Shown here piece by piece: positions 10,598 to 25,200 of a stretch of 64,000 bases of DNA. Every line of letters begins with the position of its first letter. Position 1 is the first letter of the stretch. The notes under the pieces were generated by a model, which did no database searches, was not told the origin of the DNA, and saw nothing but the letters and a program-made list of their open reading frames with translations. Both the position numbers and the translations under genes were made by a program. Origin of the DNA: Zoroaster sp. YZ-2022 (lineage: Eukaryota > Echinodermata > Asteroidea > Forcipulatida > Zoroasteridae); the NCBI GenBank assembly GCA_029582265.1, contig CM055821.1:41363004-41427003 (forward strand). Reading direction: 5' to 3'.

Positions 10598-10990
10598 CCT
10601 ACGCAAAACTCGACCCACGAGTTGTCATACTTCACTTTTCACATAAATACAAAACATGCAGCATGAAATCTCGTAACGTGACTCATTTTGTAGAATCAAT
10701 TACCTCATCATTACGTCAGTAAATATTATTTTATTAACATTTCAGTCTAATCTGCGGGACGTATAGATTGGCGAGAACGGACAAGTCGATCTAAACAAAT
10801 AGTGTGACCCTGCGGGGGTTAAGACATCTCGACCTAAACAAAACTCGACCACGAGTTGTCATATTAGCACTTGGCATTTTCGCATAAAAACAAAACATGC
10901 ACTATATGAAAGTCCATAATGTGACTTAGTTTCTAAAACCAATTACGTTATCATTACATCAGCATTAACATTTTAGTCTAATCTGCGAAG
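10598..10990. repeat. Tandem duplication, ~228-bp period
   Basis: CTCGACC(C)ACGAGTTGTCATA, then an ACAAAACATGCA block, then CAGTCTAATCTGCG occurs at 10,612-10,757 and again at 10,840-10,989. It explains the plus-strand frame at 10,447-10,722, which I do not call a gene. Confidence 0.8.
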
Positions 10991-11375
10991 ATTATGATGT
11001 AGTCAATATAAACTTCGAAATTGTATTGCTCGAATTTACCAACTATGGGTAGAATGTGGTACCATTCTTTCTCATTCTTTCTCCTACAGAAAACCCTTTA
11101 TTACGATAGCAATAAAAATGGTGCACGTTCTGTTGTCATTCAACTCTTGTCGGTGGTGGTTTTGCAATAAGGAAAATTTCCAGAGGGACTGTACACGTTG
11201 GTATGATTGTACGTGACGACGATTGTACATAGCACAAGCTACAGGGTTTGTACACATGTTCTTTGTTTTCGTATGAATCGTTTGAGAATCGCTGCACAAA
11301 TTTAATGGAAGGGCTTTAACTTGATTCGTTACATCCTTTGCATTTATCCACATATAAATTGTCTCAAACGCCTAG

Positions 11376-11815
11376 GGGACAAACAATGAAATTTGTGTGT
11401 ACAATGATTACAGTTCATGCGTGTTAAGTTTAATTCAATATATCGTAAACACTAAACAAAGAACTCAGTGTCCCAATAATTATCAATATACAGCCGAATA
11501 CTTCATTGCAATTTTGTACTATTGTACTAATATCTGTACAGATAATACTGCAAACAATAATGTCAATTTCGAACAATAACAAACACCTCATCAGTCTCCT
11601 GCCGCATACTGTCCCAAAAAACTCGTGTCTTGCCTAAAGTTACGTTTGGACGAGTTAGTACTACTTGGACGCCTAAGCAACACACAATGCAACTTTTGTA
11701 TACAATGACTACAATTAATGCGCCTTTTCAGTTTATTTCAATATATCATAACTTTCTTAACACTAAACAAAGAACTAGCGACACCAGTGACCAATATTAT
11801 CAATACATCCGAAAC
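11376..11815. repeat. Local duplication, ~300-bp offset
   Basis: TACAATGA(C/T)TACA followed by TTCAATATATC and AACACTAAACAAAGAACT occurs at 11,400-11,500 and 11,701-11,800. The short frames here are repeat-borne. Confidence 0.7.
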
Positions 11816-11963
11816 CCATGTCAGCGTTTTCATCAAAAGCTTAACCTCTAGTTGCATGTTATTTTCTAACTCACACACGGATCCGTGTCATTATTTTTAT
11901 TGCCATCTCCCAGGTTTGCCATCGCGCCTTCACAAAATGAGAACGCAAACAATATTGTAAAAT

Positions 11964-12320
11964 GGAGTGCCATGGTCGAGCTCTTTAGTGCATCGGATTT
12001 GTGTTCTGATGGCTGAGTTGTCAGAATGTGGGTTCGAATCCCAACCGCGACCATGGTACTTGTGTCCTTAAGCAAGACACTTTACCATAAATGCTTCTCT
12101 CCACCCAGGAGTAAATGGGTACCTGTGAGGGCAGAGTTGGTTGTTGTGTTTGATTAGCCCATATGCGCCAAAATGGCAGCAATTGAGCTGTATACTCCCC
12201 AGGGAGCTGAGATGGTTTCTGGAATGATTTATGCGCCTGATGAGCAGGGGTAATAATGTACAGCGCTTTGATACCTTGTTTAAAAGCGCTTTAAAATGCC
12301 CGACATTATTATTATTATTA
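11964..12320 (+). mobile_element. tRNA-derived SINE, copy 1
   Basis: Head resembles a tRNA: A-box-like ATGGTCGAGCTC and B box GGTTCGAATCC (12,031-12,041). The body (CTTGTGTCCTTAAGCAAGAC, AGGGAGCTGAGATGG) and the tail AAAGCGCTTTAAAATG followed by (ATT)n to 12,320 match a second copy at 53,951. The host sequence on both sides resembles 32,125-32,310, so the SINE sits inside an older repeat. The 3' tail resembles that of the CR1/L2-like LINE ending at 40,935. Confidence 0.85.
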
Positions 12321-12610
12321 ACACTACTATATAAAAACACACAAAATATACATTGGACATTCAAAGTTCGGATCGCATTTAAATGCTACATTATCATACT
12401 CCATTCCCCTTGCCACTTTTGATAATATCGGTCTCCCAATGACTGAACTACAATATCACCCACAGAACTTTGGTGGTATTGGTTGTGTATAATTAGATGT
12501 TTGAACGCGTTGAGATAATTAAAGTATTGTCTGAAATGCTGGGAATGAATACTGCCCTTTATTGACCGGTCTCATTATTATTATTTTTTATTATTTTCCA
12601 CCTGGAAACC

Positions 12611-12672
12611 ATGGGCGGATCCAGAACATTTTTAGGGGGGCTACAGCCCACTTAGCCCCTGGATCCGCCAAT
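12611..12672. repeat. Short inverted pair GGCGGATCCAG ... CTGGATCCGCC
   Basis: Two inverted ends about 40 bp apart, with AGGGGGGCTACAGCCC between them. A related end (GGCCGGATCC, GGGGGCTAAAGGGGCC) is at 44,937-44,970. Probably a remnant of a small foldback element. Confidence 0.45.
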
Positions 12673-12873
12673 GACCGAATACTCCCTCGGTCCGTGAGAA
12701 CGGCTGCGTGTGTTCTGTGGAACGATGTATGCTCCACCGAACGGTAGTGTGTTCCAAGCAAGCGTTTCACTGGAACAGTGAAAGAACACTCGGTGCCCAG
12801 AGGAACGTTCCCACACGAACGTTTTCAGTATAGCATATAGGCTAGGGCTCAAGCCCCCTCCTCGTATTATGTT

Positions 12874-13472
12874 AACACCTCATACATAGATTCTGTTAAG
12901 GCTGTGCCAGGTATCCAGGTATCCGAATACCCGACCGAACCTGTCATTACCCGGTTCCACTTTCGGTTCCAGTTACCCGTAAACGACTGAACATTTAAGC
13001 CACACAAATTGAAGTCTCTGATTTTTTGTTTAAAAAATGTGTGTGGGGAATGCAGATGCTTTTAGTCGTTTTTAATATAGAGGCGGGAAATTAGTACAGT
13101 AAGTCCACATTTACTCTTTAAAAAAAAAAGAAGAGAATCTTGTGTTCATATTGGTTATTTTATACATTCGGCATTATTTATGCGTTCTTACAAAATTGTT
13201 TACGGGTATTCGGGTATCCGAAGATTTCCAATTTCGGGTATCCGGTTCCCGAAATAACCGAAAACGCACAGCCTTAGATTCTATCATGTGATTGGTTCTG
13301 AGCGTATCACAATGATGTTCCCTATTGTTACTGTAATGCCAAGCAAACAAGGAAAGACTAGCCCATGGCAACCAATTAACTGGCCCACGAAATTGGTCTA
13401 AAGTCAGTACATTTCGGAGTGTTGTCAAGTTTGATTTATTGTAGTAGGTCTCTTAATAAATTGTGCAGAAGT
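12874..13472. mobile_element. MITE interrupted by a hAT-like element
   Basis: Left end AACACCTCATACATAGATTC and right body (GTGATTGGTT...GTAGTAGGTCTCTTAATAAATTGTGCAGAA) match the uninterrupted relative at 34,114-34,371. The match is split at 12,895-13,274 by another element. Confidence 0.7.
12895..13274. mobile_element. hAT-like non-autonomous element
   Basis: Ends read TTAAGGCTGTGCC and GGCACAGCC-like GCACAGCCT. It is flanked by TAGATTCT at 12,887-12,894 and 13,275-13,282, an 8-bp duplication as expected for hAT. Inside are (G)GGTATCCG motifs near both ends. Relatives are at 58,425-58,758 (inverted) and in pieces at 44,770-45,220 and 46,480-46,560. No transposase is visible. Confidence 0.65.
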
Positions 13473-13480
13473 ATTGTATT

Positions 13481-13623
13481 GACTGCTAGGAGTGGTACAG
13501 TAAACCTATCCTCCCTCGGAGATCCCTGGAGCGTTCTATTTTCTCTTAGCTTCGCCTCGGGAAAATAGAACGCTCCAGGGATCACTTTGGGAGGCTAGTT
13601 TTACTGTACCACTCCTAGCAGTC
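13481..13623. repeat. Long hairpin, ~143 bp
   Basis: GACTGCTAGGAGTGGTACAG pairs with CTGTACCACTCCTAGCAGTC at the outer ends, and GGAGCGTTCTATTTTC with GAAAATAGAACGCTCC inside. A shorter relative is at 34,386-34,496. Both directly follow a copy of the same MITE. Confidence 0.9.
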
Positions 13624-13977
13624 AAAAATATATACTACGTCAGGGTAATCCCGAAGAAACCCATTGTCCCCGTACCTCATTGAAGGGAAGGGAAATGGTG
13701 GAAAAATGCTATTCAACATATTTATTTAATGAACGGGGGAAAGAGAGGTTTCATCGGTAGAACTTTGACGTAGTGTAGACGAAGGAAGGAGTTCATAGAG
13801 CAAGGCATAGGCCTACCGAAGGCGAATAATAAAATCGCGTTGCGAGATTTAAGCGATTGAAGTTGGTAAAGTTTTAAAATTTCGATGTCCTCGAAGATCA
13901 TTAGTTTTTACTTTGTAATAGAAAGCTGAAATCTCGAATGACGCGTAGGCTGTATTCGTTTTGTAGAGAAAAATAAA

Positions 13978-14246
13978 TATACTACTCAAAACAATTTAGG
14001 GAACACCGGAATAATCTCAGTTAAAGCAAGATCATTATTTCATATAAAAACAATGTTTCACAGAATTGATGAGAAACAACTGCACAATGAAACAGATGAT
14101 AAAGGATGCATGTAGTGATTACACATTTCATGACATGACTACTGAAAGAGAGAGGGGGTTGCAAATGAAAATCCCGGTTCATGGAACATTTCAAATCTAT
14201 TTGATGTTAAAAATCCGGTGTTCCTTAAATTGTTTTGAGTAGTATA
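13978..14246. mobile_element. MITE with 33-bp terminal inverted repeats (Tc1/mariner-like TA target)
   Basis: Ends TATACTACTCAAAACAATTT (13,978) and AAATTGTTTTGAGTAGTATA (to 14,246) pair over 33 bp with one mismatch (ACCGGA/TCCGGT at the inner edge). The total length is 269 bp and the ends carry TA. No transposase is present. Confidence 0.85.
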
Positions 14247-15419
14247 TAAAGGAGTAACCTATTTATAAACCAAAACGTCACTTCGTTAAAACTGTACACG
14301 CTTGTTGTCAAGTCTTCACGAAGTGACGTTTCCCGTGCATAAGTATAGGGACACGCGTCAATCTGTCACTTCGTGAAAACGTAAAACCACAGTTGACTTC
14401 AATTTTACAAAAACTTCATTATACTTTAATTAGAAAACTAACGAGTTTTGAGGATTGAAATGAAAGATAACAGTATTTGAAAAATACTTCAAAAATATTA
14501 CGATTTTTTAGCAATCCGTCACTTCGTGAAAACTGCGACGATTTTATTTCACTTTTTAGTTTAAACAGCTTTGAGATTCAAAAGTATTTTAACATTCAGT
14601 TTTAATTGTATGCATTTAACATATATTTAGTGTTGTGTATTCCATCTTCGTGTCTGGTGCTTTTGAGAAGTTTATATATACCTCTTTCCCATTGGTCTCT
14701 CGCGCCCTAGAACAGAACAATTTCAATATCCATACATTTTGACTATTTAAATTAGGTGCTCGTAGCCTAGCCAATGGGGTCTGGGGGTATAGGCTGATAC
14801 ACGGTTAATAACAAATGTGTCTGTTGCAGTACGGAGGCTGGGACTAGGCCATCAACATTTCAAATCCTACGCATTGCATGTAGATATTAATTTGGTCATA
14901 ATCGGCCTTAAATCCGCTTCAGCAATAATGTTAAGCAACCTCACCCCAAGGGTCTTCCTCGCTCTCACTACTAGACCCTGTTGGCGAAAGTGCTTTCCGC
15001 AACGCTGATTGGTTACTTTAAAAAATACGAACAAATTAATACCATTTTGAGGAAATTAAATATTTGTTCTTAATACTATAATGCTTATTATGTTAAAAAT
15101 ATGGACTTTTAACACATCAAATGTTTGGATGAGTGATTGTACCAAAGATGAATTAAAGTGGGTGGTGTAGTCCCAGGCCTTGCTCTATACTGCAAACACG
15201 CCATTCTTATCAACGGTATCAGACTATCACCTAATTTGCATATCCAAGATTTTTGGATATTGAAATCATCCAGTTCCAGGGCAAGAGAGCAGTGGGTATA
15301 GAAACTGCTTGAACACCCTGGGGACAGGGTTGAATGTTTAGTGCTTAGTCCAAACAGTTCAACAAAATAACTGTCAATGATTCACAGCAAAATGGTTTAA
15401 TTAATTTAATAAGGACCTG
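14247..15419. other. Unannotated stretch
   Basis: No exon with matched splice sites and no clear repeat family was recognised. The motif CACTTCGTGAAAACTG recurs three times with variations (14,280, 14,366, 14,519), hinting at an old repeat. The short frame at 14,817-15,008 has no supporting feature. Confidence 0.4.
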
Positions 15420-15955
15420 CCATGAAACGTGTCATTTCATGATTGTCTTTTTAGTCACGAAATTACCTTACAATGACAAAACTAATGAAAAACACGTGAT
15501 TAAAAACAGAGACTTCTCATTCACATGTGCATAACCGCTCTTTTGTCATATTGAAATTCTATTTTTGTACAATTATAAGATTCCAAGGCTTTGACCTGTT
15601 CGAGGCTGAGTGCAGCCCACTTTAATAGGCCCCAAGTCTTTTTGACAGACAATACAAAACATTTATTATTACATTGGCTGGGGTATTTAGGGGGTTCCTG
15701 TGCAATTTACCAGACTTGCGCATTCGTAATTTCATTTGTTAATGACGACAAAGAAGCTGAAAGAATATTATTATTAGGGGGCTAGAATACAGACATACCA
15801 TTGCTCCACTTTTTGTGATTTTCAGATTGGATTGGGATAGTATCATCTACCCCTGTCTGCGTGACTTATGAAAGAAGAAAGAAAAACTACTTATGGAGAT
15901 ACAGGGTTTCTGAAATTTACCAGAATTTCTCAATATAATATTCTTTTATTTGAAG
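15420..15955. repeat. Dispersed ~560-bp repeat, copy 2
   Basis: Copy of 9,700-10,260 with small deletions. It lies upstream of the small secreted-protein gene and may supply part of its promoter region. Confidence 0.85.
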
Positions 15956-16202
15956 CCGAGGGAGCAGTATGATAACCGGGTGACGATAACTGGGAACTTT
16001 TTCAAAACTAACATGATCGATCAGTTCTGGCAATCTTTGATGTATACATGCTACATGTAGTAAGGTATGAAGCTAAAATACTGGGTAATGCCATCTCTTC
16101 ATCAGATTGGATTGGGGAGGCATTTGTGACGCACTGTATTGAATTTTGCTCCTGCATCTCCCAGTTTCTCATTCGTCTATTTGTTAACATTGTGTTTCGA
16201 AG

Positions 16203-18826
<2,624 letters not shown>

Positions 18827-19048
18827 TGCCATCATGTTCACACGTCCCATCCTGATTACATTTTATTCATTCTGCGGGGCCTCGTTCTTTATACACCCGC
18901 CTTTTGGGGACATTACGGTGCCATTAATTTTACATGTTCAAGGGCCTGAAAAACAGTTAATTTGATCGATTATTCTTGGCACCACCACCACCAATGGCTA
19001 CGTGTTGGTGAACAAGCGGGGGGAGGGAAGGTGTTGGTACTGGATGAT

Positions 19049-19054
19049 AATAAA
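19049..19054 (+). terminator. Polyadenylation signal AATAAA
   Basis: AATAAA lies 223 nt after the TAA of the small secreted-protein gene, in an otherwise non-coding stretch. Confidence 0.5.
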
Positions 19055-19317
19055 CTATGATAACAAAATGCCTCAAGGGGTTCTTTGGTTATTCTGATTT
19101 AATACTGATTGATGTGTTGGTTCCCTTTTCTTTTATACCGTAAATATGAGGAAATAAAGAGTATGATTAGCTACAAACTTGGGAAATTGCAAAGCTTGAG
19201 AGACCAAATATAAGCTATAAATCACTTTACGAATCTCCATACACATCCCAGATGATAAGAACTTGGTATTGATTATCAAAAGGGTATAACGATTGAGTAA
19301 AATTAATAAGAACTCCT

Positions 19318-19450
19318 GGGAAAGAATGTCGTATCCGACCGCCACTTTTTTTAACGTTTTTTAATTTTTTGTAACCACCTACCAGTTGAAAAAGGGGTCT
19401 AACGATTTTTTGGGTACAGAAAACGAAAGGAGATTTAGTTTTAGGGACCA
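19318..19450. mobile_element. MITE fragment (GAATGTCGTATCCG end)
   Basis: GAATGTCGTATCCGACCGCC followed by a T-rich tract and TTTGGGTACAGAAA matches, inverted, the end of the complete element at 29,197-29,665. Only one terminus is present here. The minus-strand frame at 19,227-19,559 is produced by this repeat. Confidence 0.6.
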
Positions 19451-19854
19451 GTTTATAAGAAGGGTTTAAAAAAAGGTCCCAAAAATTGTGTATAAAAACC
19501 CTCGCTTTATATCTCAGTTTCTGTCCTGTTATCCTCTTTTCCAATGCTCCACACACCAAGCTGCTTGTGGCTTCTATTCTACATCTATAGCTGCCGAGAA
19601 AGGGGAAAAATTACTCTTAATGATTGGTTCGTTTAATCCCAAGAATATTTTGTATGTACCAGTGATGAAAGGTTCTGATGCTGAAAATTCTTCAGAAAAA
19701 ATAATTAATTTCATTATAATTCTCCTCATTAAAATGGATTATTAGTATGCAAAAAATGGATGGAAAAAAGAACATCATAAGTGTCAGCAGAAGTGTCATA
19801 AAAATATTATTTTGCTTTGTCTTTATTTAAATAAATAAATATTAAACTAAACAT

Positions 19855-20870
19855 AGTTAGTGTGTCTGTCACGTGGACAAACACAGGGCTGTTTTGAGTT
19901 TTGTTGTGGTAGTTTGTGGTGAACTGTGAAACCTGTTTGTTAGGTAGCAAGACCGGAAGGATTGGGATGTTGTTATTGGTTTTATGAAACTGGAGATGCG
20001 GGGATTGGTGACATTTCTGTTCGAATCTTTGAGTTCACACATGTGGTGAAATGCAGAACGTCATGATGAGGTCGGCTGTTGTGATGTTGTACATATTATT
20101 AACAAAAGATATTTTGATTGCGGTTGAATGTGGATTTTATTTTAAGTATGTGAAATAAACCTTTGTGGAAATATTATGTGGTTTTGTGAGGATGTTATCC
20201 ATGTATAATCAAGTATGGTAGGTGGAATTAAAACGTTGCTGTGCCTATGAACATGGAATATTTGAAGATAATAGTATTGAAATTGTAGGTGACGTCATGT
20301 GAGGGGCGTGATGATGTGAGGATGATGGTACTTGATATATTTTATAATAGGGGAGTTATTCGTGGTGATTAATTCTTAAGACTGTGAGATCTTTGTAATA
20401 GTTGGGAAAAAACAAATTAATTTTAATATTTGAATATGTGGTGTCGATGTTTTGATAGAATTTTAAAGAAGTATGCCCTACCTAACGGAGTACAAAAGAA
20501 TTATTGAAAAAATTACTATAAAAATCGTATGATGACGTCATCATGACGCCACATCACAATTTTCATCTATAACACATTCCGCCTATTAGCATTCACGATT
20601 GAACCCAATCGGACCTACGGTTCTAAATATAGGACCTTAGAATATGCCTTTAAGATAACGTCACATGACCCATGATAATCATCATGACGTCACACCCTTT
20701 TCATCTATAACACATGCTGTGGCTGGCCTACCTTACCACGTCTCAACTTAATCAGACTTGTACTTCCGTAGATATATGGCTTCGAAAATGGACCTTTAAG
20801 GTGACGTCACGTGACACGTGATTACGTCATGATGACGTAAAGTTCTGGCTTTGGGAGCATTGGTCTAAGT
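19855..20870 (+). mobile_element. Degenerate tandem-core (HINE-like) element
   Basis: The 5' end has the family hairpin (GTGTGTCTGTCACGTGGACAAACAC-like, stem TGTC/GACA) followed by GGGCTGTTTTGAGTTTTGTT, matching the layout at 8,455-8,500. A two-copy core at about 20,520-20,840 contains repeated TGACGTCA-like motifs and TTTTCATCTATAACACAT. No 3' hairpin was found. Confidence 0.4.
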
Positions 20871-21698
20871 GTCTGCCAGGTTTAAAAGGCAATCAGTTTG
20901 ATAAAAAGTAGCCAATGTGCCGGTATGAAAGAAAACGTGTACAAATGATGGGATATTTGACGTCTATTCACGATTTCCGATGTCCTTCTGGGCCACCATA
21001 CATGATTGGTACATGCTGTAGCTCGCACCGCGCTGCGGCACCATATAGCAACGCGCCACACACAAATTGTACGTTGGTGTGGAAATAAATTCACACACAT
21101 TACCTCACGGTTATACTGCCTTCCCAAATTCTTATGTTTTTATATTGTTTTTCTGTAAATATTGATGGTTGTCATTTTACACCACCAGTGAGCCTGATCG
21201 TGAAAAAATTGCAGTGGGTGAAAAATTCAATGATTACATGTTCCTAAGCTGTTTTCCATAGGAGATTGCTAAGAAAGCAATTTAACACCTCCAGATGACG
21301 TCATGACTCCAGATGACGCCATGTGACAAATTTGCAATTGAAATCATCTACGCAATTGCATTGATTTTTCAGATATGGGCTGATTGTGGCCTCTCTTATC
21401 CCATGTCATTATTGTGGGAAATTTAAACAGACCTTTGACCAGAAACCAGATATTTTTGGCCTTAAAAAGAAATAATTAAAACACTCCAGTGTAATAAGCT
21501 GAAATAGTGGGGACTATAGATGCATGATTGAATCACTTATATAAATGGGTTCTACTCTTCAAAATAATTCTGTCCGAACAGGACAAATTAGTTATTTCAA
21601 GAAATAGTAAACTAAAACACATTTTACAAAATCATATGCCCAAACTACAAACAAATTAATCAATTTCTTCATCTAAGAACATCGCTTTTAATATGGAG

Positions 21699-21779
21699 CT
21701 ATGGTGGCTCTGGAGGGCACTTAAGGCTTAAATATTGACGTGAACATTACGTTTTAGATGTCCTTCAGAGCCACCATAG
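21699..21779. repeat. Hairpin, 20-bp arms
   Basis: CTATGGTGGCTCTGGAGGGC and the complementary GTCCTTCAGAGCCACCATAG flank about 40 bp. The pairing is imperfect near the loop. Confidence 0.75.
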
Positions 21780-21887
21780 GAGGCTAGTTGCCTAGTTCTG
21801 CATTTGAAAAGAAATATCAATAGCAAATGAAAATTGTTAACTTTTTGGACTTTTACTAAATCAATGTTCTCTTTCATTATACTTCAG

Positions 21888-21923
21888 AGAGTTGTCCATC
21901 AGCAAGAAGGTGCCGAAATCGAG
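21888..21923 (+). CDS. Exon-like segment, 36 nt, Cys-containing
   Basis: Follows a good acceptor (cattatacttcag) and ends at a consensus donor (CGAG|gtaagt). It is phase 1 to phase 1 and encodes ESCPSARRCRNR, assuming a preceding G. Its entry phase matches the signal-peptide exon at 16,203-16,263 and its exit phase matches the EGF-like exon at 22,721. It may therefore be part of an alternative transcript of that gene or of a decayed neighbour. Confidence 0.35.
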
Positions 21924-22720
21924 GTAAGTCTTTAAAATGTTTACCCTCATTTAATTTTTTCAAACAATTATCCAACACAACTTGGATACAATTTTCGATA
22001 GAACACTATACTTCGGTCTTCATGAGCATGGGACCCAAATCCGTGACCTTGCATGCAGTGTGAACTTTTCATAAAACCTCAGTGTTCTCTTGCCATTATC
22101 CAAAATATTACTTGGTGTTAATTTAGTTGGTGATATTGGAAGCGTTAAATGACATTATAAAAGCACTCAGCTTAAGTCATAATTATGACTCAATATCTCA
22201 TAATCATAACACATAAGTCATAATTATGACAACATCAGTTATAGTTATAAGATGTCATAACTATGAGATATTCAAGTCAAAAGAAGTCTATTACGCACAT
22301 GTAGGTAATAGACTAGTCAGTAATAATTATGAGGTATTAATTCATAATTGTTACTTAAGGGTCTCGCTCATTTTATGATAGAGGCAAGGGTGTCTTGATA
22401 AGGTATTGGCAAATAAATTATTTTGTTCATCCCAAAAGTGAGATACTTTTAAGACCAATTTGCACCCTGCAAGTTTGACCTCTGATAAAATATCTTACCT
22501 TAGCAACAGTTGTAGGAATTGAAAATCTGTAACCTTATTGGACAATCTATGTGTTGTTGATTGCGGATAGGTGTGTTCATTTGTCTAAATAATGAATTCA
22601 GTGAGCTTCATGCGAAATAATTGCGCCCTTTTTGGTATATATATTGTGTATAAGTTTTCTCACGGATTCGATGTTACTGATGTACTTTGTACTATTTGTT
22701 ACCATGTTGTTCACTTATAG

Positions 22721-22910
22721 ATTCGTATCAAGTCGTAGAACCCCTTATCGAGATTGCACTTGATGGCCCATAGTATGTTGTTGGCCAACGTGGGTATTGC
22801 ACCAACGTTGTTGGGGGATATTTTGACCTATGTCAGTGTGATTACGGTCCCATCAACTTGTGAAACAACTCCACGTTTTGGTCATCATAACCGTTTTCAC
22901 TGCCTGTGCT
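22721..22910 (+). pseudogene. Decayed EGF-like domain exon
   Basis: Lies between a clear acceptor (tcacttatag) and donor (GTGCT|gtaagt). In the entry phase 1 frame it reads IEIALDGP, a TAG stop, then GQRGYCTNVVGGYF and CQCDYGP. After a one-base frame change it reads STCETT. The order matches the calcium-binding EGF pattern (C-x-N-x-x-G-x-Y, C-x-C-x-x-G, C-E), but two expected cysteines are replaced, a stop is present and a frameshift is needed. I infer a non-functional copy; sequencing error is the alternative. Confidence 0.5.
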
Positions 22911-23479
22911 GTAAGTCAAAACCTGTTATTTATTGTCTGTTTATCGTTAATGAAAAACCTAAAAGTGCTCACTGTAGTGTGTATTCAACAATGGTTATAA
23001 GGAATTTTGTGTGCGTGAGTGGTTTTTAACTATAAAGATTTCCTGCTTACATGGCTTGTACAAATATTCTGAACCTTAATGTATATGATTGATTGGCGCA
23101 AGAAATTCCCGTGTTTAGCAGCACTATGGAAATTATGTAAGCTGTAACAATTCAAACTCAATGTTCAAATAGTCACTTGTGCTCATAAATTGAGCGTTTT
23201 TCATTAAAATGAGTGATTAGAATCAAAATGGGTTTTGTCTTCTGTTTGAACAACTTGATAAGACCTCGGACTTTGGGTACAGTTCTTTTGCTTGTCCTCG
23301 GACTTGCGTTTCTTTTGCTGTTCAGTATATAAATTAAATATATGTAACATATATACAACTATTATATACAATTTAGAGTGACAATATAGTCAATGAAAAT
23401 ATAAAAAAAAAACAAATTTAAAATTAACTAAAATTCTAATTCAGAACAAAGCAAAATAACCCCTGTGTAAAGGGAAAAT

Positions 23480-24965
23480 TTAATAATCAAATTTCTAGCC
23501 TTATTATTTAAGAATGTACAAAGAGAATTCATTTCTCGTATATATAATCTGAAGCGAAGCAGTTCGACTTCCCATTTCATCTGCTCTTTCCATAAAAATA
23601 AAGTGTTTTAAACTCTTTCTGAATTGGTGCACGTTGTCAAGTTACTGCGCAGGTCTAGAATAATTGTCAAAAACCTTTTTTACACCGATATTCCCAAATT
23701 TGTCTAGCATTTTGTAACCTTACGATGACAGCTCGACAGACCGGCTTTAATTTATATCCCAGAATTTCTGTTAGTGTCATTCTAAGCTAAAAATGTTTGT
23801 TCCCAGATAATATTTCCTGAGCAAAATGTTCAATAGAGGATCCTTAGACTAGGCTTCAAAATGAGTACAATATAACAAAGAGATGTTCGGGAAATTCTTC
23901 TTCCGCTATTACAAAGGGGACAAGTCAGGTTCCTTCAACAGATTTTTATCCTTATTAGGTAAGGATCCTATGTTTAATAATTTATACAGAAACTGTTGTT
24001 TGTCGTCAGGGATCCATTAAATTTTTTTTTAAACCGCTTTTTCCATATCAAAGACCATTCGAGATCATGACTTTAAATAAAGGATATTTTGCCAAATCGT
24101 ATGAACTCTCTGGGCAGAACATTTCTTAAGAATCAGAATTAAGAATAATTAGACTTAGTGTTAGTTTTAAGGAATTAGAGTAAGTCTCGTTATCCTTATC
24201 GTATTATGCTAGCCAGTACTAGCTAATTGTGTTAACATGCTGCTGTTAAGACGCCTACTATTCTACCAGCATTGATACATTTCTGTATGCACAACATATC
24301 AGTGCAATTTCGAAGGAAACTCACGTTTTCCCAACTGTACATCTTTAATCTTACAGCATGAATACTAACTGATTCATGCAAGGAAAGACCACCAAAATAG
24401 CAGGAATTATCTTTATTGCCCTAACATTGTTCCATATGAAGGAAACATTTCTGGTTTAGGACAATCGAAAAATTACAATCTAACTTTCCCTCAACCTTTT
24501 TCAAAAGCATGGATCTCTGTAGAAAGACGTAGTTTTGAGAACTTTTTTCGTTAACCAAAATGTACCTTGCCATCTGCAATGGTCAATAGTGCGAGTTTGT
24601 ATTAATCCCAGAATAGTCAAAAAATAATTTTTTTTCCTCAGGGTGAGAGAAAGGGTAGCGCGCCAACCAATTCAATTTAAGACTCATTAATTTAAGCATC
24701 GTCAACAAGACCCTTCCATTCCCAAATTCTTTCGGACGGTGATCACCTTTGCTCCTCTTAATTTTTTCTAATTTTACCATCCTAAAAGCAAGAATTTCCA
24801 AATCGCATATCACTCATCTTCTTAAGCACTTCTACTGGACAGGCCTGTATAACACTGCCCAGTGTAATTACAGCCACTATTGACCAACCAAAGTATTTCT
24901 ACAATAACAACCTTTCCGTTATAGTTTAAATGGTACGTTTAGACATCATTTTATCTAAAGTACAA
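23480..24965 (-). pseudogene. L1/Tx1-like LINE, C-terminal part of ORF2 (degenerate)
   Basis: Minus-strand frames contain KIRKIKRSK-like and LMSLKLNWLARY, typical of the region after the reverse transcriptase thumb in L1/Tx1 LINEs. Further downstream, CPLCNS...EHLF resembles the C-terminal cysteine motif. Several frameshifts and stops are present. Orientation and order fit the 3' continuation of the relic at 26,930-30,600, separated from it by later insertions. Confidence 0.6.
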
Positions 24966-25200
24966 CGGATTTTATTAGGTGTTCAGCTTTTTCAGCCGAA
25001 CAATCTATTGTAATTCCGTTCCGTTTTTTTTTTTTACTTCTCCTTCCTTCTCTCTTCTCTTAACTCTACTCTACATCCAAAGTGTGTTAACAACATTTAA
25101 CTAACACTTGAAACTTTCACACGCATATAAAGACCTTATCTATGTAGGATGAATCTAAGTTACGTCGTGATCACGTCATCAGGTATCAGAGTACAAGCCA
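24966..25200 (-). mobile_element. 3' end of a tandem-core (HINE-like) element, inverted
   Basis: Read on the minus strand it gives a TGATGACGTGATCACGACGT-like block, a purine tract (GAGAAGGAAGGAGAAG), poly(A), then TGTTCGGCTG...AGCTGAACACCTAA. This is the same module order as at 6,510-6,761. It abuts the LINE fragment at 24,965, so it appears to have inserted into it. The 5' end was not located. Confidence 0.55.

Noticed and set aside
22503..22530. 28-nt minus-strand segment between a good acceptor and donor
   Set aside because: Too short to judge and no neighbouring exon in a matching phase.
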